A DNA stretch of 64,000 bases from Rhizobium acidisoli (GCF_002531755.2 NZ_CP034998.1:2914001-2978000), one strand, 5' to 3'. Positions 17,072 through 27,400 are shown, counted from the stretch's first letter. Numbers and translations are program-made. Notes: generated by a model from the letters alone, not told the origin.

Positions 17072-19225
17072 GCGACGCCCCTATCATTCTGCAAAGCCCA
17101 GAGCCGCGCATAGAGCCCATCGGGGCGCTTAAGCAGATCGTCATGGCTTCCAACTTCCGCTATGCGGCCGTCAGCCATGCCGATGATCCGATTGCACGGC
17201 CGCACAGCTGCGAGCCGATGCGCGATGATAATAACCGTTCGGCCAGCGGCGATCTGGTGCATATTGGTCTGCACAACGCGTTCGCTTTCATAGTCGAGGG
17301 CGCTGGTCGCCTCATCGAAAATCAGGATCCGGGGGCTGGTGGCAAGGGCGCGGGCAATGGCGATTCTCTGACGCTGGCCACCGGAGAGGTTCGCGCCGCG
17401 CTCTTCGATCATCGTGTCGTAGCCTTGCGGCAATCGCAGAATGAACTCATCGGCGCCGGCGAGCTTGGCGACCGCAATAACCTGCGCGCGGCTCATCGCC
17501 GGATTTGAGAAGGCGATATTCTCATGAATCGTCCGGTTGAACAGCAAGTTCTCTTGAAGAACGACTCCGATATGACTTCGAAGCCAAGCGGGATCGAGTT
17601 GTGATAGATCCATGCCGTCGAGAAGGACCTGCCCCTCTTCGGGGATATAGAGACGCTGAACCAGTTTGGCGATCGTAGACTTTCCGGAGCCTGATGCGCC
17701 GACGATGCCGATAACCTCTCCGGATTTGATTTCAATCGATACGTTTTTCAAAACCTCCGAGGAACCGGGCCGATAACGGAAGGTGACATTTCGAAGTTCA
17801 ATATTCCCCCTTGGCGCAGGCAACGACAAACGGGAGCCTGGCTGGCGCTCCATCGGCGTGTTCAGAATGTCACCGAGCCTGTCGATCGAGATCTGCACCT
17901 GCTGGAAATCTTGCCAAAGTTGAGACAACCTCAAAACCGGCTGCGTGACTTGTCCGGCGATCATGTTGAAGGCGACAAGTGAGCCAACGGAAAGCTCCCC
18001 GTCGATAACGGCTTTCGCACCGAAAAGAAGAAGGGCCGCCGTGGCAAGCTTGCTTACATATTGAATGGCGTTTTGTCCGCCGACGCCGAGCAGTGTCGTA
18101 TCGAAAGCCGTTCGCACGTAGGCTGCGAGCTTCTCCTCCCACTGCGCCTGCATCACCGGCTCCACCGCCGCGGACTTAACCGTGTGAACACCGACGATCG
18201 CCTCGACCAGGAACTGCTGGCTGGCCGCCCCCGATTGAACTTCTCTTTGACGAGTTCGCGCAGCGGCGGTCGAACCACGATTCCGATCAGGATGTAGATC
18301 GGGATGGCGGCAATGACGATCAGCGTCAAGCTCCAGGAATAAGCGAAAAGAACCGCGATGAACACAAAAGTGAAAACGACATCGAGCGCTGAGAATAGTC
18401 CTTGCCCTGTCAGAAATGCGCGGATCGTTTCAAGTTCTCGAACGCGGGCGACAGTCTGGCCGGCGGATCGCGTTTCGAAGTAGCCTAGCGGCAGCCGCAG
18501 CAGATGGTGGAACAATCGCTGACCGAGTTCAACATCGATCCGGTTGGTCGTATGAGCCAAGGCGTAGGCTCTCAGATACTGGAGCAGCACATCGAAGAAG
18601 CCAATAATCGCGATACCGGCGACAAGCACGAACAGGGTCGAATAAGCTTTGTGAGTCAGGACCTTGTCGACCACGACCTGAAAGAACAAAGGTGTGATAA
18701 GCGCAAAGATCTGCACAAATAGCGATGCAAGCAGTACGTGAGCAAGCGGCTTTCGATAGCGCCAGATCGACGGCAGAAACCACTTGAAGCCGAATTCTCG
18801 CGGATCGGACCCTTCGCCTCTTATGCGCCGGCCGACGAGAATAACACGCGAGCCGATTTCGGCGACGATATCTGACGGGGCTATTTCCCGATCGACGCGC
18901 GTTACTGGATCGACGAGCCTATACTTTCCGGATGGGTTCAGCCCCCGAGCACTTGAAAGGAGCCGTTGGCCACTTTGACGATTGCGGGAACCGGCATGGA
19001 TCGAAGGCGGTGCTCGGTGACCTTCTCCACAAGACGCGCCTTCAGGCCGATGATCTTGGCTGCTCGCTGAATGTCGATCGCTTCGGATGTACGCCCCTTC
19101 AACGCCAGGTCGTGCTGGAGCTGGACCGGATCGGCGGCAATACGGTAGAATGCGGCGATACCGCAAAGCGCACGAAGACCGGAGTCGTAATGCTGCGGAA
19201 CGGCACCGTCCATGTACGAAGTCAT
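17068..19225 (-). pseudogene. Type I secretion ABC exporter, HlyB/PrsD-like, interrupted by two frame breaks
   Basis: Read across three frames this encodes a complete ~719-residue peptidase-like/TM/ATPase exporter. Frame one (19225 to ~18945) has a C39-like domain whose catalytic Cys is replaced (YDSGLRAL), as in HlyB. Frame two (~18945 to ~18240) carries the membrane domain (PLFFQVVVDKVL). Frame three (to 17068) has Walker A GASGSGKST, LSGGQRQR and FDEATSALD. The first break falls in CTCGGGGGCTGA, where one more G gives LGGLNPSGKY. The second falls in AATCGGGGGCGG, where one more G gives FNRGAASQQF. Both are runs of five G needing six, and the total length plus two is divisible by three. So this is either a doubly frameshifted gene or two base-calling errors; all motifs elsewhere are intact. 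MTSYMDG at 19225 is the assumed start; 19282 is an alternative. Confidence 0.8.
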
Positions 19226-19489
19226 TCTCCCTGAAGCTGCAGATTGGCGCGCTGACGGCGGCGAACCGTTCACTTTCGCCATTTGCTCACGATGTAGCTC
19301 ACTGAGCGTTACAACGCCATGGAGAAATTAACACTCGCAATATTTCGGGATGGTTGTCACTGAGAAAGCACGAAAGACGGCTAACAAACGATTTTCTTCT
19401 GACGACTATTCATCCTAAGAGCCTCGTTTAATAGCTAGATTTATAAGTGCCTGCATGCCACCGAAACCGACAAACTGCGGAAATGATCC

Positions 19490-21136
19490 TCAAAGCCGCG
19501 CGCAGAACCCGTCCAGCGCCGCAAGCTTCACCAGCCCCGAAGCCGACACCGCTTCAAAGCCCGGCATCTCGAGCGGTTCGCCCAGCACGATGCCTTCAGG
19601 CAGACGGAATTCCGCCGGTTTGCGCGTCAGGTTGAAAACGAAGAGCAGTTTTCCCCCGTCCTTTTCCCGGGTGAAGACGAGCAGATCCTGATTGGTGGCG
19701 ATGAAGGTCATTTCGCCGTCGACTAGCGCCGCATGGCTCTTCCGGAATGCGAGCGTCTTGCGATAGTGATGCAGCACCGAGCTGTCGCTTCCCTCCTGCG
19801 TATCCACGGAAAGTGCCGCCTGCTCGTAAGGCACCGGTAGCCAGCTCTTTTCGGCTGAAGTAAAGCCCGCATGTGCCTTGCCCGCCTCCCAGGGCATCGG
19901 CGTGCGGCATCCGTCGCGGCCTTTGAAGGCCGGCCAGAAGCGGATGCCGTAAGGGTCGCGCAGATCTTCGAAGGCAAGCTCTGCCTCCGGCAGCCCGAGC
20001 TCCTCGCCCTGATAGAGGCAGATCGAACCGCGCAGCGCCGACAGCACCGAGATCGCCAGTTTGGCGATGACGGGCCGCTCTTCCTCCGTCACCGCAAAAC
20101 GGCTGACATGGCGCATGACGTCGTGGTTTGAAAAAGCCCAACAGACCCAGCCATCGGTCACGGATTTTTGGAAAGCTTCGACGCAGCCGCGAATATGCTC
20201 GGCGGTAAAATCCGATCCCAGCAGGTCGAAGGTGTAGCACATGTGCAGCTTGTCGCCGCCGCTCGTATAGGCAGCCACCGTCTTCAGTGAACGCGCGCCG
20301 TCGCCGACCTCGCCGACGGTGGTACGATCCTGATATTGGTCGAGCAGCACCCGGAAGCGTTTGAGGAAATCGACGTTTTCCGGCTGCGTCTTGTCATAGA
20401 GATGATTCTGCATGCCATAGGGATTGCTGTCGGGCGCATCGAGGCCTGCATCATCCTCATCGGGCTCGTGCGGCGGATTGCTTCTGAGCTGCTTGTCGCA
20501 GAAATAATAGTTGACGGTATCCAGCCGGAAGCCGTCGACGCCGCGGTCGAGCCAGAATTTCACCGTCTCCAGCACCGCATCCTGCACTTCCCTGCTGTGG
20601 AAATTCAGGTCCGGCTGCGAGGTCAGGAAATTGTGCTGGTAATATTGCCGGCGCACGCCGTCCCACTCCCAGCCCGGCCCGCCGAAAATCGACAGCCAAT
20701 TGTTCGGCGCCGTGCCATCCGGCTTCGGATCGGCCCAGACATACCAGTCCGCCTTCGCATTGGTCCGGCTCGTCCGGCTCTCGACGAACCAGGGGTGCCG
20801 GTCCGATGTGTGCGAGATCACCTGGTCGATGACGACCTTGATGCCGAGCCTGTGCGCCTCCGCCATCATCTCGTCGAAATCGGCGAGCGTGCCGAAGATC
20901 GGGTCGACGTCGCAATAATCGGAAACATCATACCCCATGTCGGCCATCGGCGACTTGAAGAAGGGCGAAAGCCAGATCGCGTCGACACCGAGACTAGCGA
21001 TATGCGGCAGGCGGCGGGTAATCCCCTTGAGGTCGCCAAGCCCGTCGCTGTTGGTGTCCTGAAACGAGCGCGGATAGACCTGGTAGATCACCGCGCCGCG
21101 CCACCAGTCCGCATTCCCGCCTGCCTTCAATGCCAT
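19490..21136 (-). CDS. aglA: Alpha-glucosidase, GH13 family (AglA-like)
   Basis: A 548-residue cytosolic glycoside hydrolase splitting alpha-glucosides such as sucrose, maltose or trehalulose. The fold opens with WWRGAVIYQVYPRSFQDTN. The catalytic nucleophile is D206 in GFRLDT and the acid/base E276 in TVGEVG, with the transition-state Asp in SNHD. All four GH13 conserved regions are present. The ATG at 21136 is preceded by AGGAGAT nine bases upstream; an in-frame start at 21199 would add non-homologous residues. In other rhizobia aglA sits beside aglEFGK transporter genes, but here it stands alone between the exporter and the oligopeptide operon. The symbol is by family resemblance; substrate range is unknown. 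The 207 bases downstream and 282 bases upstream show no gene. Confidence 0.85.
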   Translation of the reverse strand: MALKAGGNADWWRGAVIYQVYPRSFQDTNSDGLGDLKGITRRLPHIASLGVDAIWLSPFFKSPMADMGYDVSDYCDVDPIFGTLADFDEMMAEAHRLGIKVVIDQVISHTSDRHPWFVESRTSRTNAKADWYVWADPKPDGTAPNNWLSIFGGPGWEWDGVRRQYYQHNFLTSQPDLNFHSREVQDAVLETVKFWLDRGVDGFRLDTVNYYFCDKQLRSNPPHEPDEDDAGLDAPDSNPYGMQNHLYDKTQPENVDFLKRFRVLLDQYQDRTTVGEVGDGARSLKTVAAYTSGGDKLHMCYTFDLLGSDFTAEHIRGCVEAFQKSVTDGWVCWAFSNHDVMRHVSRFAVTEEERPVIAKLAISVLSALRGSICLYQGEELGLPEAELAFEDLRDPYGIRFWPAFKGRDGCRTPMPWEAGKAHAGFTSAEKSWLPVPYEQAALSVDTQEGSDSSVLHHYRKTLAFRKSHAALVDGEMTFIATNQDLLVFTREKDGGKLLFVFNLTRKPAEFRLPEGIVLGEPLEMPGFEAVSASGLVKLAALDGFCARL

Positions 21137-21418
21137 CGGCCATATCTCCTGCCTCGTTAGCGCTCGCCACACTAAAGCGGACGAAACAAAAGACAACATG
21201 TGAGACTGTCATGAAGGTGCTGGAATGTCGCAAAGTGTCATCGCGATCCAACAAAGGGGAGCGTATATAGGCTTGTCCACAACCCGTTTCCAGCCTCCGG
21301 ATTTGGGGTTGCAACGCGATTCCTTTGCGATAAGGTGCGCACTGACCTGCACGTAAGAGGTCAAATCTCGGGAACAGATGTCTAATAAAGGCGCAAAGCC
21401 TAGAAAGGTGGACCCACC

Positions 21419-22999
21419 ATGAACCAGTTCACGAAAAAATTTCTCGCCTCCGCAATGTTTGGCACATTGCTGGCGTTTTCGGCGCATGCGGCCACGCTGA
21501 ATATTCACAATGGCGGCGACCCGCAATCGCTCGATCCGCAGAAGCTGTCCGGCGATTGGGAGAATCGTATCGCCGGCGACATTTTCGAAGGCTTGGTCAC
21601 GGAAGACGCCAAGGACAATCCGGTCCCCGGCCAGGCCGAAAGCTGGACGATTTCACCTGATGGCAAGGTTTACACCTTCAAGCTTCGCGACGGCATCAAA
21701 TGGTCCGATGGCCAGCCGGTAACGGCAGGAGACTTCGTCTTCGCCTTCCAGCGCCTCGTCGACCCGAAGAACGCCGCCGACTATGCCTATCTGCAGTTCA
21801 CCATCAAAAATGCCGAAAAGATCAACAAGGGTGAGATTACCGATCTCAATCAGCTCGGCGTCAAGGCAATCGACGACAAGACGCTTGAAATCACCCTCGA
21901 AAACCCGACCCCCTATTTCCTCAACGCTCTGATGCACTACACCGCCTATCCGCTGCCCAAGCACGTGGTCGAGGCGAAGGGCCAGGATTGGGTCAAGATC
22001 GGCAATATCGTCACCAACGGACCTTACAAGCCGGTCGAGTGGGTTCCGGGCTCGCATGTCACCACGGTCAAAAACGACCAGTGGTACGGCACCAAGGACC
22101 TGAAGATCGACGGTGCCAAGTTCTTCGTGCTCGAGGATCAGGAAGCGGCACTGAAACGTTACCGCGCCGGCGAATTCGATATCCTCACCGATTTCCCCAC
22201 CGACCAGTATGAGTGGATGAAGAAGAACCTGCCGGGCCAGGCACATGTCGCTCCCTTCTCTGGCCTCTATTACTACGTCATCAATTCGACCAAGCCGCCC
22301 TTCGCCGACAAGCGCGTGCGCCAGGCTCTCTCCATGGCGATCAACCGCGAAGTCATCGGCCCGCAGATTCTCGGCACCGGCGAACTGCCGGCCTATTCCT
22401 GGGTCCCGCCAGGCACGGCAAACTACGGCGAACCGGCCTACGTCTCCTGGAAGGATCTTCCCTACAAGGACAAGGTCGAAGAAGCCAAGAAGCTGCTGAA
22501 GGAAGCCGGTTTCGGTCCGGATCATCCGCTGACAGCCGAGCTCAAATACAACACCAACGACAATCACAAGCGCATCGCCGTGGCGATCGCCTCGATGTGG
22601 AAGCCGCTTGGCGTCAATGTCGAACTCGTCAATGCCGAGACCAAGGTCCATTATGACCAGTTGCAGCGCGGCGAAGTGCAGATCGGCCGCGCCGGCTGGC
22701 TGGCAGACTACAACGATCCAGACAACTTCCTGAACCTCCTGGTCACAGGCGTTCAGATGAATTACGGCCGCTGGTCCAATCCTGACTACGACAAGATGAT
22801 CAAGGACGGCAACGCCGAGACCGATCTCGCCAAGCGCGCCGCAATCTTCAAGAAAGCCGAACAGCTGGCGCTGGATGATTCCGCCGCCCTGCCGATCTAC
22901 TATTATGTTTCGAAGAACGTCGTCTCACCGAAGATCGAAGGCTTCGTCGATAACATCCAGGACATCCACCGCACCCGCTGGCTGTCGATGAAAGAGTAA
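21419..22999 (+). CDS. oppA: Oligopeptide ABC transporter periplasmic binding protein
   Basis: A 526-residue family 5 solute-binding protein. The signal peptide is about 24 residues (KKFLASAMFGTLLAFSAHA), followed by ATLNIHNGGDPQSLDPQKLSG. The landmark VRQALSMAINREVI and the C-terminal WLADYNDP..FLNL are typical of OppA/MppA. It lacks an N-terminal lipobox Cys, as expected in Gram-negative bacteria. AGAAAGGTGGA precedes the ATG. It is the first gene of a five-gene operon (binding protein, two permeases, two ATPases). A perfect hairpin between it and the next gene may let the binding protein be made in excess. Murein peptides or dietary oligopeptides are both possible ligands. Confidence 0.9.
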   Translation: MNQFTKKFLASAMFGTLLAFSAHAATLNIHNGGDPQSLDPQKLSGDWENRIAGDIFEGLVTEDAKDNPVPGQAESWTISPDGKVYTFKLRDGIKWSDGQPVTAGDFVFAFQRLVDPKNAADYAYLQFTIKNAEKINKGEITDLNQLGVKAIDDKTLEITLENPTPYFLNALMHYTAYPLPKHVVEAKGQDWVKIGNIVTNGPYKPVEWVPGSHVTTVKNDQWYGTKDLKIDGAKFFVLEDQEAALKRYRAGEFDILTDFPTDQYEWMKKNLPGQAHVAPFSGLYYYVINSTKPPFADKRVRQALSMAINREVIGPQILGTGELPAYSWVPPGTANYGEPAYVSWKDLPYKDKVEEAKKLLKEAGFGPDHPLTAELKYNTNDNHKRIAVAIASMWKPLGVNVELVNAETKVHYDQLQRGEVQIGRAGWLADYNDPDNFLNLLVTGVQMNYGRWSNPDYDKMIKDGNAETDLAKRAAIFKKAEQLALDDSAALPIYYYVSKNVVSPKIEGFVDNIQDIHRTRWLSMKE

Positions 23000-23006
23000 G
23001 GGAAAA

Positions 23007-23035
23007 CGGTCCTTGCCGCGCTCCGCGGCAAGGAC
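23007..23035 (+). promoter_or_regulatory. Intercistronic hairpin between oppA and oppB
   Basis: A 13-bp perfect stem, GGTCCTTGCCGCG (23007-23019) and CGCGGCAAGGACC (23023-23035), has a 3-base loop eight bases past the oppA stop and no T-tract. Such structures commonly stabilise the upstream message or partly attenuate transcription, favouring binding protein over permease. Confidence 0.7.
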
Positions 23036-23047
23036 CGGCCCACGACC

Positions 23048-23971
23048 ATGATCAAATACGCCCTCCGTCGTTTGCTATCGACGATCCCGGTTCTGTGGAT
23101 CGCCGTCACAGCCTGTTTTTTCGTTTTGCGCCTTGCCCCCGGCGGCCCTTTCGATGGCGAAAGGCCATTGCCGCCGGTGATCCTGAAAAACCTTGCCGTC
23201 CACTACAATCTCGATAAGCCGCTGATCCAGCAGTATCTGATCTATGTCGGCGACCTGCTGCGGGGCGATCTCGGCCCCTCCTTTGCGAGTGAGGATTTCA
23301 CCGTCGCCCAGCAGATCATGATCGGCCTGCCATACACCTTCACCATCGGCACGGCTGCCTTTCTGATTGCCATCATCGTCGGCGTGGCCGTCGGCTGTCT
23401 TGGGGCGCTCTACCAGAACAAGGCCCCGGATTACATTCTGGGCGCCCTCATTCTGGTGGGCGTCGTGCTGCCGAATTTCCTGATCGCGCCGATCCTCCAG
23501 CTTATCTTCGGCATCCATCTCGCCTGGTTTCCGGTCGGCGGTTGGGGCGACGGGTCGATCAAATACCTGATCCTGCCGATCGTTGTTCTGTCCCTGCCGC
23601 ATGCAGGCCGCATCTCGCGCATCACCCGCGGCTCGATGATCGAGGTGATGAACCAGAACTTCATCCGCACGGCGAAGGCCAAGGGCATCGGCCCGCGACT
23701 GTCGGTGATGCGCCATGCGCTGAAGCCGGCGCTGATGCCGGTTGTCTCCTATTTGGGTCCAGCGGCAAGCTACCTTCTCACCGGCTCGCTGGTCGTCGAA
23801 AGCATCTTCGGATTGCCCGGCATCGGCCGCTACTTCGTCAACGCAGCGCTGAACCGCGACTACGGCATGGTTCTCGGTACGGTCATTTTCTACATGGTGT
23901 TGATCGTGTTCCTGAACCTTCTGGTCGATATCGCCTATGCCTGGCTGGATCCGAAAGTGAGAAACCGATGA
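23048..23971 (+). CDS. oppB: Oligopeptide ABC transporter permease, OppB
   Basis: A 307-residue inner-membrane permease with six predicted helices. It opens with ALRRLLSTIPVLWIAVTACFFVLRL and has the characteristic coupling (EAA) loop around ITRGSMIEVMNQNFIRTAKAKG, then LTGSLVVESIFGLPGIGRYFVNA. It overlaps oppC by ATGA (23968-23971), indicating translational coupling. No strong ribosome site precedes it; the hairpin just upstream may influence its expression. Confidence 0.92.
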   Translation: MIKYALRRLLSTIPVLWIAVTACFFVLRLAPGGPFDGERPLPPVILKNLAVHYNLDKPLIQQYLIYVGDLLRGDLGPSFASEDFTVAQQIMIGLPYTFTIGTAAFLIAIIVGVAVGCLGALYQNKAPDYILGALILVGVVLPNFLIAPILQLIFGIHLAWFPVGGWGDGSIKYLILPIVVLSLPHAGRISRITRGSMIEVMNQNFIRTAKAKGIGPRLSVMRHALKPALMPVVSYLGPAASYLLTGSLVVESIFGLPGIGRYFVNAALNRDYGMVLGTVIFYMVLIVFLNLLVDIAYAWLDPKVRNR

Positions 23972-24885
23972 TCCTCAACCCCGCAAAACGCGAACTTCTC
24001 GCCCAGGAGCTTCTGGAGGCGGAAGGCCTTGCACCTGAAGGCCGCTCGCTCACCAGGGATGCGCTGCGCCGGCTCGGGCGCAACAAGGCGGCCGTGCTGT
24101 CGATCGTCGTCCTGGCACTGCTGATCCTGGCTGCTTTCCTCGGCCCCTGGTTCATTCCCTTCAATTACGAGGATCCGGACTGGGCCGCCTTCCGCATCCC
24201 GCCCTCGATCGAGACCGGCCATTATTTCGGCACCGACCCGAACGGCCGCGACCTTCTCGCCCGCGTGCTTTACGGCACCCGCATCTCGCTTGCCGTAGCA
24301 CTGACGGCGACCGTCGTCTCGGTCGTCATCGGCGTGCTCTACGGTGCGATATCCGGCTATATCGGCGGCAGGCTCGACGCAATCATGATGCGCTTCGTCG
24401 ATATCATGTATGCGCTTCCCTACATCCTCTTCGTCATCCTGCTGATGGTGATCTTCGGCCGCAACGTCTATCTGCTCTTTGCCGCCATCGGCGCGCTGGA
24501 GTGGCTGACCATGGCCCGTATCGTGCGTGGCCAGACGCTGTCGATCAAGCATCGCGAATTCATCGAGGCCGCCCGAGCCTCCGGGCAGCGGCCGTTCAAG
24601 ATCATCGTCAAACACATCATTCCGAATCTCGTCGGTCCGGTGGTCATCTTCGCAGCACTGACCGTGCCCGAAATCATCGCCACCGAAAGCTTCCTGTCCT
24701 ATCTCGGTTTCGGCGTCCAGGAACCGCTGACCTCGCTCGGCACGCTGATCGCCGAAGGGACCGATGCCATGGAAAGCATGCCCTGGCTGCTGATTTTCCC
24801 GGCGAGCTTCCTCGTGGCCCTGCTGCTCAGTCTGCTCTTCATCGGCGACGGCCTGCGCGACGCGTTCGACCCGAAGGATCGCTAA
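23968..24885 (+). CDS. oppC: Oligopeptide ABC transporter permease, OppC
   Basis: A 305-residue permease partner of OppB. An N-terminal cytoplasmic stretch (~60 residues) precedes the first helix (VLSIVVLALLILAAFLGPW). The FGTDPNGRDLLARVLYGTRISL motif marks the DppC/OppC subfamily, and the coupling loop lies in IKHREFIEAARASGQ. The ATG at 23968 is set by overlap with the oppB stop and by homology starting at MILNPAKRE; further upstream in this frame is oppB out of frame. It is followed after two bases by oppD. Confidence 0.92.
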   Translation: MILNPAKRELLAQELLEAEGLAPEGRSLTRDALRRLGRNKAAVLSIVVLALLILAAFLGPWFIPFNYEDPDWAAFRIPPSIETGHYFGTDPNGRDLLARVLYGTRISLAVALTATVVSVVIGVLYGAISGYIGGRLDAIMMRFVDIMYALPYILFVILLMVIFGRNVYLLFAAIGALEWLTMARIVRGQTLSIKHREFIEAARASGQRPFKIIVKHIIPNLVGPVVIFAALTVPEIIATESFLSYLGFGVQEPLTSLGTLIAEGTDAMESMPWLLIFPASFLVALLLSLLFIGDGLRDAFDPKDR

Positions 24886-24887
24886 GA

Positions 24888-25895
24888 ATGCCCTACGAAA
24901 CACAAAAAGACGTCCTCCTCGAACTCAAGGACTATTCGATCACCTTCAAAACGCCGGATGGCGAAGTGAAGGCGGTCTCGAACATGAACCTCACCGTCCG
25001 GCGCGGCGAGCGCGTTGCCATTGTCGGCGAATCCGGTTCGGGTAAGAGCCAGACCTTCCTCGGCATCATGGGCCTGCTCGCCAAGAACGGCAGAACGACC
25101 GGACAGGCGCTGCTTGAAGGCAGGGATGTGCTATCGCTAAAACCGCGCGAGCTCGACCAGATCCGCGGCAAGGACATGGCGATGGTATTCCAGGACCCGA
25201 TGACCGCCTTGAATCCCTCGCTGAAGATTTCACGGCAGTTGACCGAACAGCTCGAGGTTCATCGCGGCCTGACGGCACGCGCAGCATCGGACGCTGCCCT
25301 CGACATGCTGAAACGCGTCGGCATCCCCGACCCGACGCGGCGCTTCCACCTCTATCCGCATGAACTCTCAGGCGGCATGCGCCAGCGCATCGTCATCGCC
25401 ATGGCGCTGCTCACCAAACCGAAGCTGCTCATCGCCGACGAGCCGACGACGGCGCTGGACGTCACCATCCAGGCGCAGATCCTCGATCTCTTCAACGACC
25501 TGACGGCGGAGATGAACACGGCGCTGATCATGATCACCCACGATCTCGGCGTCGTCGCCGGCCTCGCCGACCGCGTCGCCGTCATGTATGCCGGCCGCAT
25601 CGTCGAGGAGGCGCCCGTCGACGAGCTTTTCGACAATCCGGCCCATCCCTATACAGCGGCGCTGCATGCCTCGATCCCGCGCCCGGATCAGGATGTCGAC
25701 GAGCTCGTCGTCATCCCCGGGCGCCCGCCGAACCTGCAGCACCTGCCGAAGGGCTGCAATTTCTCGCCGCGCTGTTCGCAGGTCCAGGACGATTGCATCG
25801 ACCGTCCGCCGCCGCTCGAAACACTCGCGCCGCACCACTGCGCCGCCTGCTATCATCCGTTCCCACGTCGTGAGGAGTTGCTGAATCATGGCTGA
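24888..25895 (+). CDS. oppD: Oligopeptide ABC transporter ATP-binding protein, OppD
   Basis: A 335-residue ATPase: Walker A GESGSGKS, signature LSGGMRQR, Walker B LLIADEPTTALD, then the C-terminal oligopeptide/dipeptide extension with conserved cysteines (GCNFSPRCSQVQDDC). It starts two bases after the oppC stop and overlaps oppF by 8 bases, so the cluster is one transcription unit. Confidence 0.92.
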   Translation: MPYETQKDVLLELKDYSITFKTPDGEVKAVSNMNLTVRRGERVAIVGESGSGKSQTFLGIMGLLAKNGRTTGQALLEGRDVLSLKPRELDQIRGKDMAMVFQDPMTALNPSLKISRQLTEQLEVHRGLTARAASDAALDMLKRVGIPDPTRRFHLYPHELSGGMRQRIVIAMALLTKPKLLIADEPTTALDVTIQAQILDLFNDLTAEMNTALIMITHDLGVVAGLADRVAVMYAGRIVEEAPVDELFDNPAHPYTAALHASIPRPDQDVDELVVIPGRPPNLQHLPKGCNFSPRCSQVQDDCIDRPPPLETLAPHHCAACYHPFPRREELLNHG

Positions 25896-26874
25896 CCGAT
25901 CGCTTCTAAGGGTCGAGAACCTGACGACCCAGTTCGAATTGCCGGCAAAGGGCTTGTTCAAGCCGCCGATTTTCCTCACCGCCGTCAACAATGTCAGCTT
26001 CGATCTCGCCGAGGGTCGGACCCTCGGCGTCGTCGGCGAATCCGGCTGCGGCAAGTCGACGCTCGGCCGCTCCATCCTGCGGCTCTTGAAATCGCAGAAG
26101 GGCCGCATCCTCTGGCAGGGCCGCAATCTTCTCGACCTCTCGGAAGAGGAAATGCGCGCCGCCCGCCGCGACATGCAGATCATCTTCCAGGATCCGATCG
26201 CCTCGCTTGACCCGCGCATGACCGTTGGAGACATCATCGCCGAACCGCTCACCGTTTTCGAGCCGAAGCTTTCGAAGGCCGAGCGCACCGAACGTGTCCG
26301 CGAAATCATGACCGCCGTCGGGCTGGTGCCGGAGATGATCAACCGCTACCCCCACGAATTTTCCGGCGGCCAGGCCCAGCGTATCGGCATTGCCCGCGCC
26401 GTCGTCACCAAACCGAAGCTGATCATCTGCGACGAGCCGGTTTCGGCACTCGACGTCTCGATCCAGGGTCAGGTGATTACGCTTCTGCGTAAACTGCGCA
26501 AGGAATTCGGCCTGACGCTGATCTTCATCAGCCACGACCTTTCCGTCGTCCGCCTGATCTCCGACGATGTGCTGGTGCTTTATCTCGGCAGAGTGGTAGA
26601 GGCGGGCGACTGCGCCACCGTCTTCGACCATCCGGCCCATCCCTATACGCAGGCGCTCTTTTCCGCAGCACCGATCCCGGATCCGAAGCTCGCGCGCCTG
26701 CGCACCCGCATCCGCCTGCAGGGCGATCCGCCCTCGCCGCTCAATCCGCCGAAAGGCTGTGTCTTCTCGCCGCGCTGCTGGAAGGCGACCGATATCTGTC
26801 GCACCGAAATGCCGCCGACCGAGGAGGTCCGTCCCGGCCAGAAGGCAGCGTGCTATCATATGGACAGGCCATGA
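25888..26874 (+). CDS. oppF: Oligopeptide ABC transporter ATP-binding protein, OppF
   Basis: A 328-residue second ATPase of the transporter: Walker A GESGCGKST, signature FSGGQAQR, Walker B LIICDEPVSALD and the cysteine-bearing C-terminal extension (GCVFSPRCWKATDIC). The first ATG at 25888 overlaps the end of oppD by ATGGCTGA. This completes oppABCDF. The signature FSGGQAQR departs slightly from the usual LSGGQ/FSGGQRQR. Confidence 0.92.
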   Translation: MADRSLLRVENLTTQFELPAKGLFKPPIFLTAVNNVSFDLAEGRTLGVVGESGCGKSTLGRSILRLLKSQKGRILWQGRNLLDLSEEEMRAARRDMQIIFQDPIASLDPRMTVGDIIAEPLTVFEPKLSKAERTERVREIMTAVGLVPEMINRYPHEFSGGQAQRIGIARAVVTKPKLIICDEPVSALDVSIQGQVITLLRKLRKEFGLTLIFISHDLSVVRLISDDVLVLYLGRVVEAGDCATVFDHPAHPYTQALFSAAPIPDPKLARLRTRIRLQGDPPSPLNPPKGCVFSPRCWKATDICRTEMPPTEEVRPGQKAACYHMDRP

Positions 26875-27008
26875 GCGACGACGCAATATCAGGATGAAGC
26901 GCGTGGAAAAGCGGACTTATTTTGGGTTCTAAAGTCCCCGATAAGAAAGATTTATCTGAGCGCATGCTAACGCTTTCCCGCCCAATCACGGGTTAGGGGA
27001 ACGCATAT

Positions 27009-27350
27009 ATGAAATCGAGACTATCGGGATTGATCGCAGTTGCATCTGCGATCATCGCTGCCTCCGCCATTTCGGCACAGGCCGAAGATCTGAAGTTCAA
27101 GCTCACCAACGGCACCGACTCCGTCCTGACGCGCTTCTACAGCTCGCCCACGGGTGTCGCCAACTGGGAAGAAGACGTCTTCGGCGAAGACGTTCTCGAT
27201 CCGGGCGAAAGCATCGACATCACCATCGCCGATGGCCGCACCGTCTGCAAATACGATATGCGCTTCGAGTTCGAGGAAGGCTCAAACCTCGCGACCACCG
27301 AAGATACGCAGGATCTTTGCCAGATGGGCAGCTACACCATCCACGAATAA
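27009..27350 (+). CDS. Small exported protein of unknown function
   Basis: A 113-residue protein with a clear signal peptide (KSRLSGLIAVASAIIAASAISAQA, cleavage before EDLKF), so the mature form is about 88 acidic residues in the periplasm. Two cysteines (in VCKYD and DLCQM) could form a disulphide. I do not recognise a named domain; short exported proteins of this appearance are common in Rhizobiales. It is bounded upstream by a 134-base gap after oppF and downstream by a strong terminator, so it is probably monocistronic. Function is unknown. Confidence 0.75.
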   Translation: MKSRLSGLIAVASAIIAASAISAQAEDLKFKLTNGTDSVLTRFYSSPTGVANWEEDVFGEDVLDPGESIDITIADGRTVCKYDMRFEFEEGSNLATTEDTQDLCQMGSYTIHE

Positions 27351-27364
27351 GCAGCCTTCGCCGA

Positions 27365-27400
27365 TGCCCGCCCTCGCCTCGTCCGCGAAGGCGGGCTTTT
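27365..27400 (+). terminator. Rho-independent terminator after the small exported protein
   Basis: Stem GCCCGCC (27365-27371) with GGCGGGC (27389-27395), extended inward by TCGC/GCGA, followed directly by TTTTT. Confidence 0.9.
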
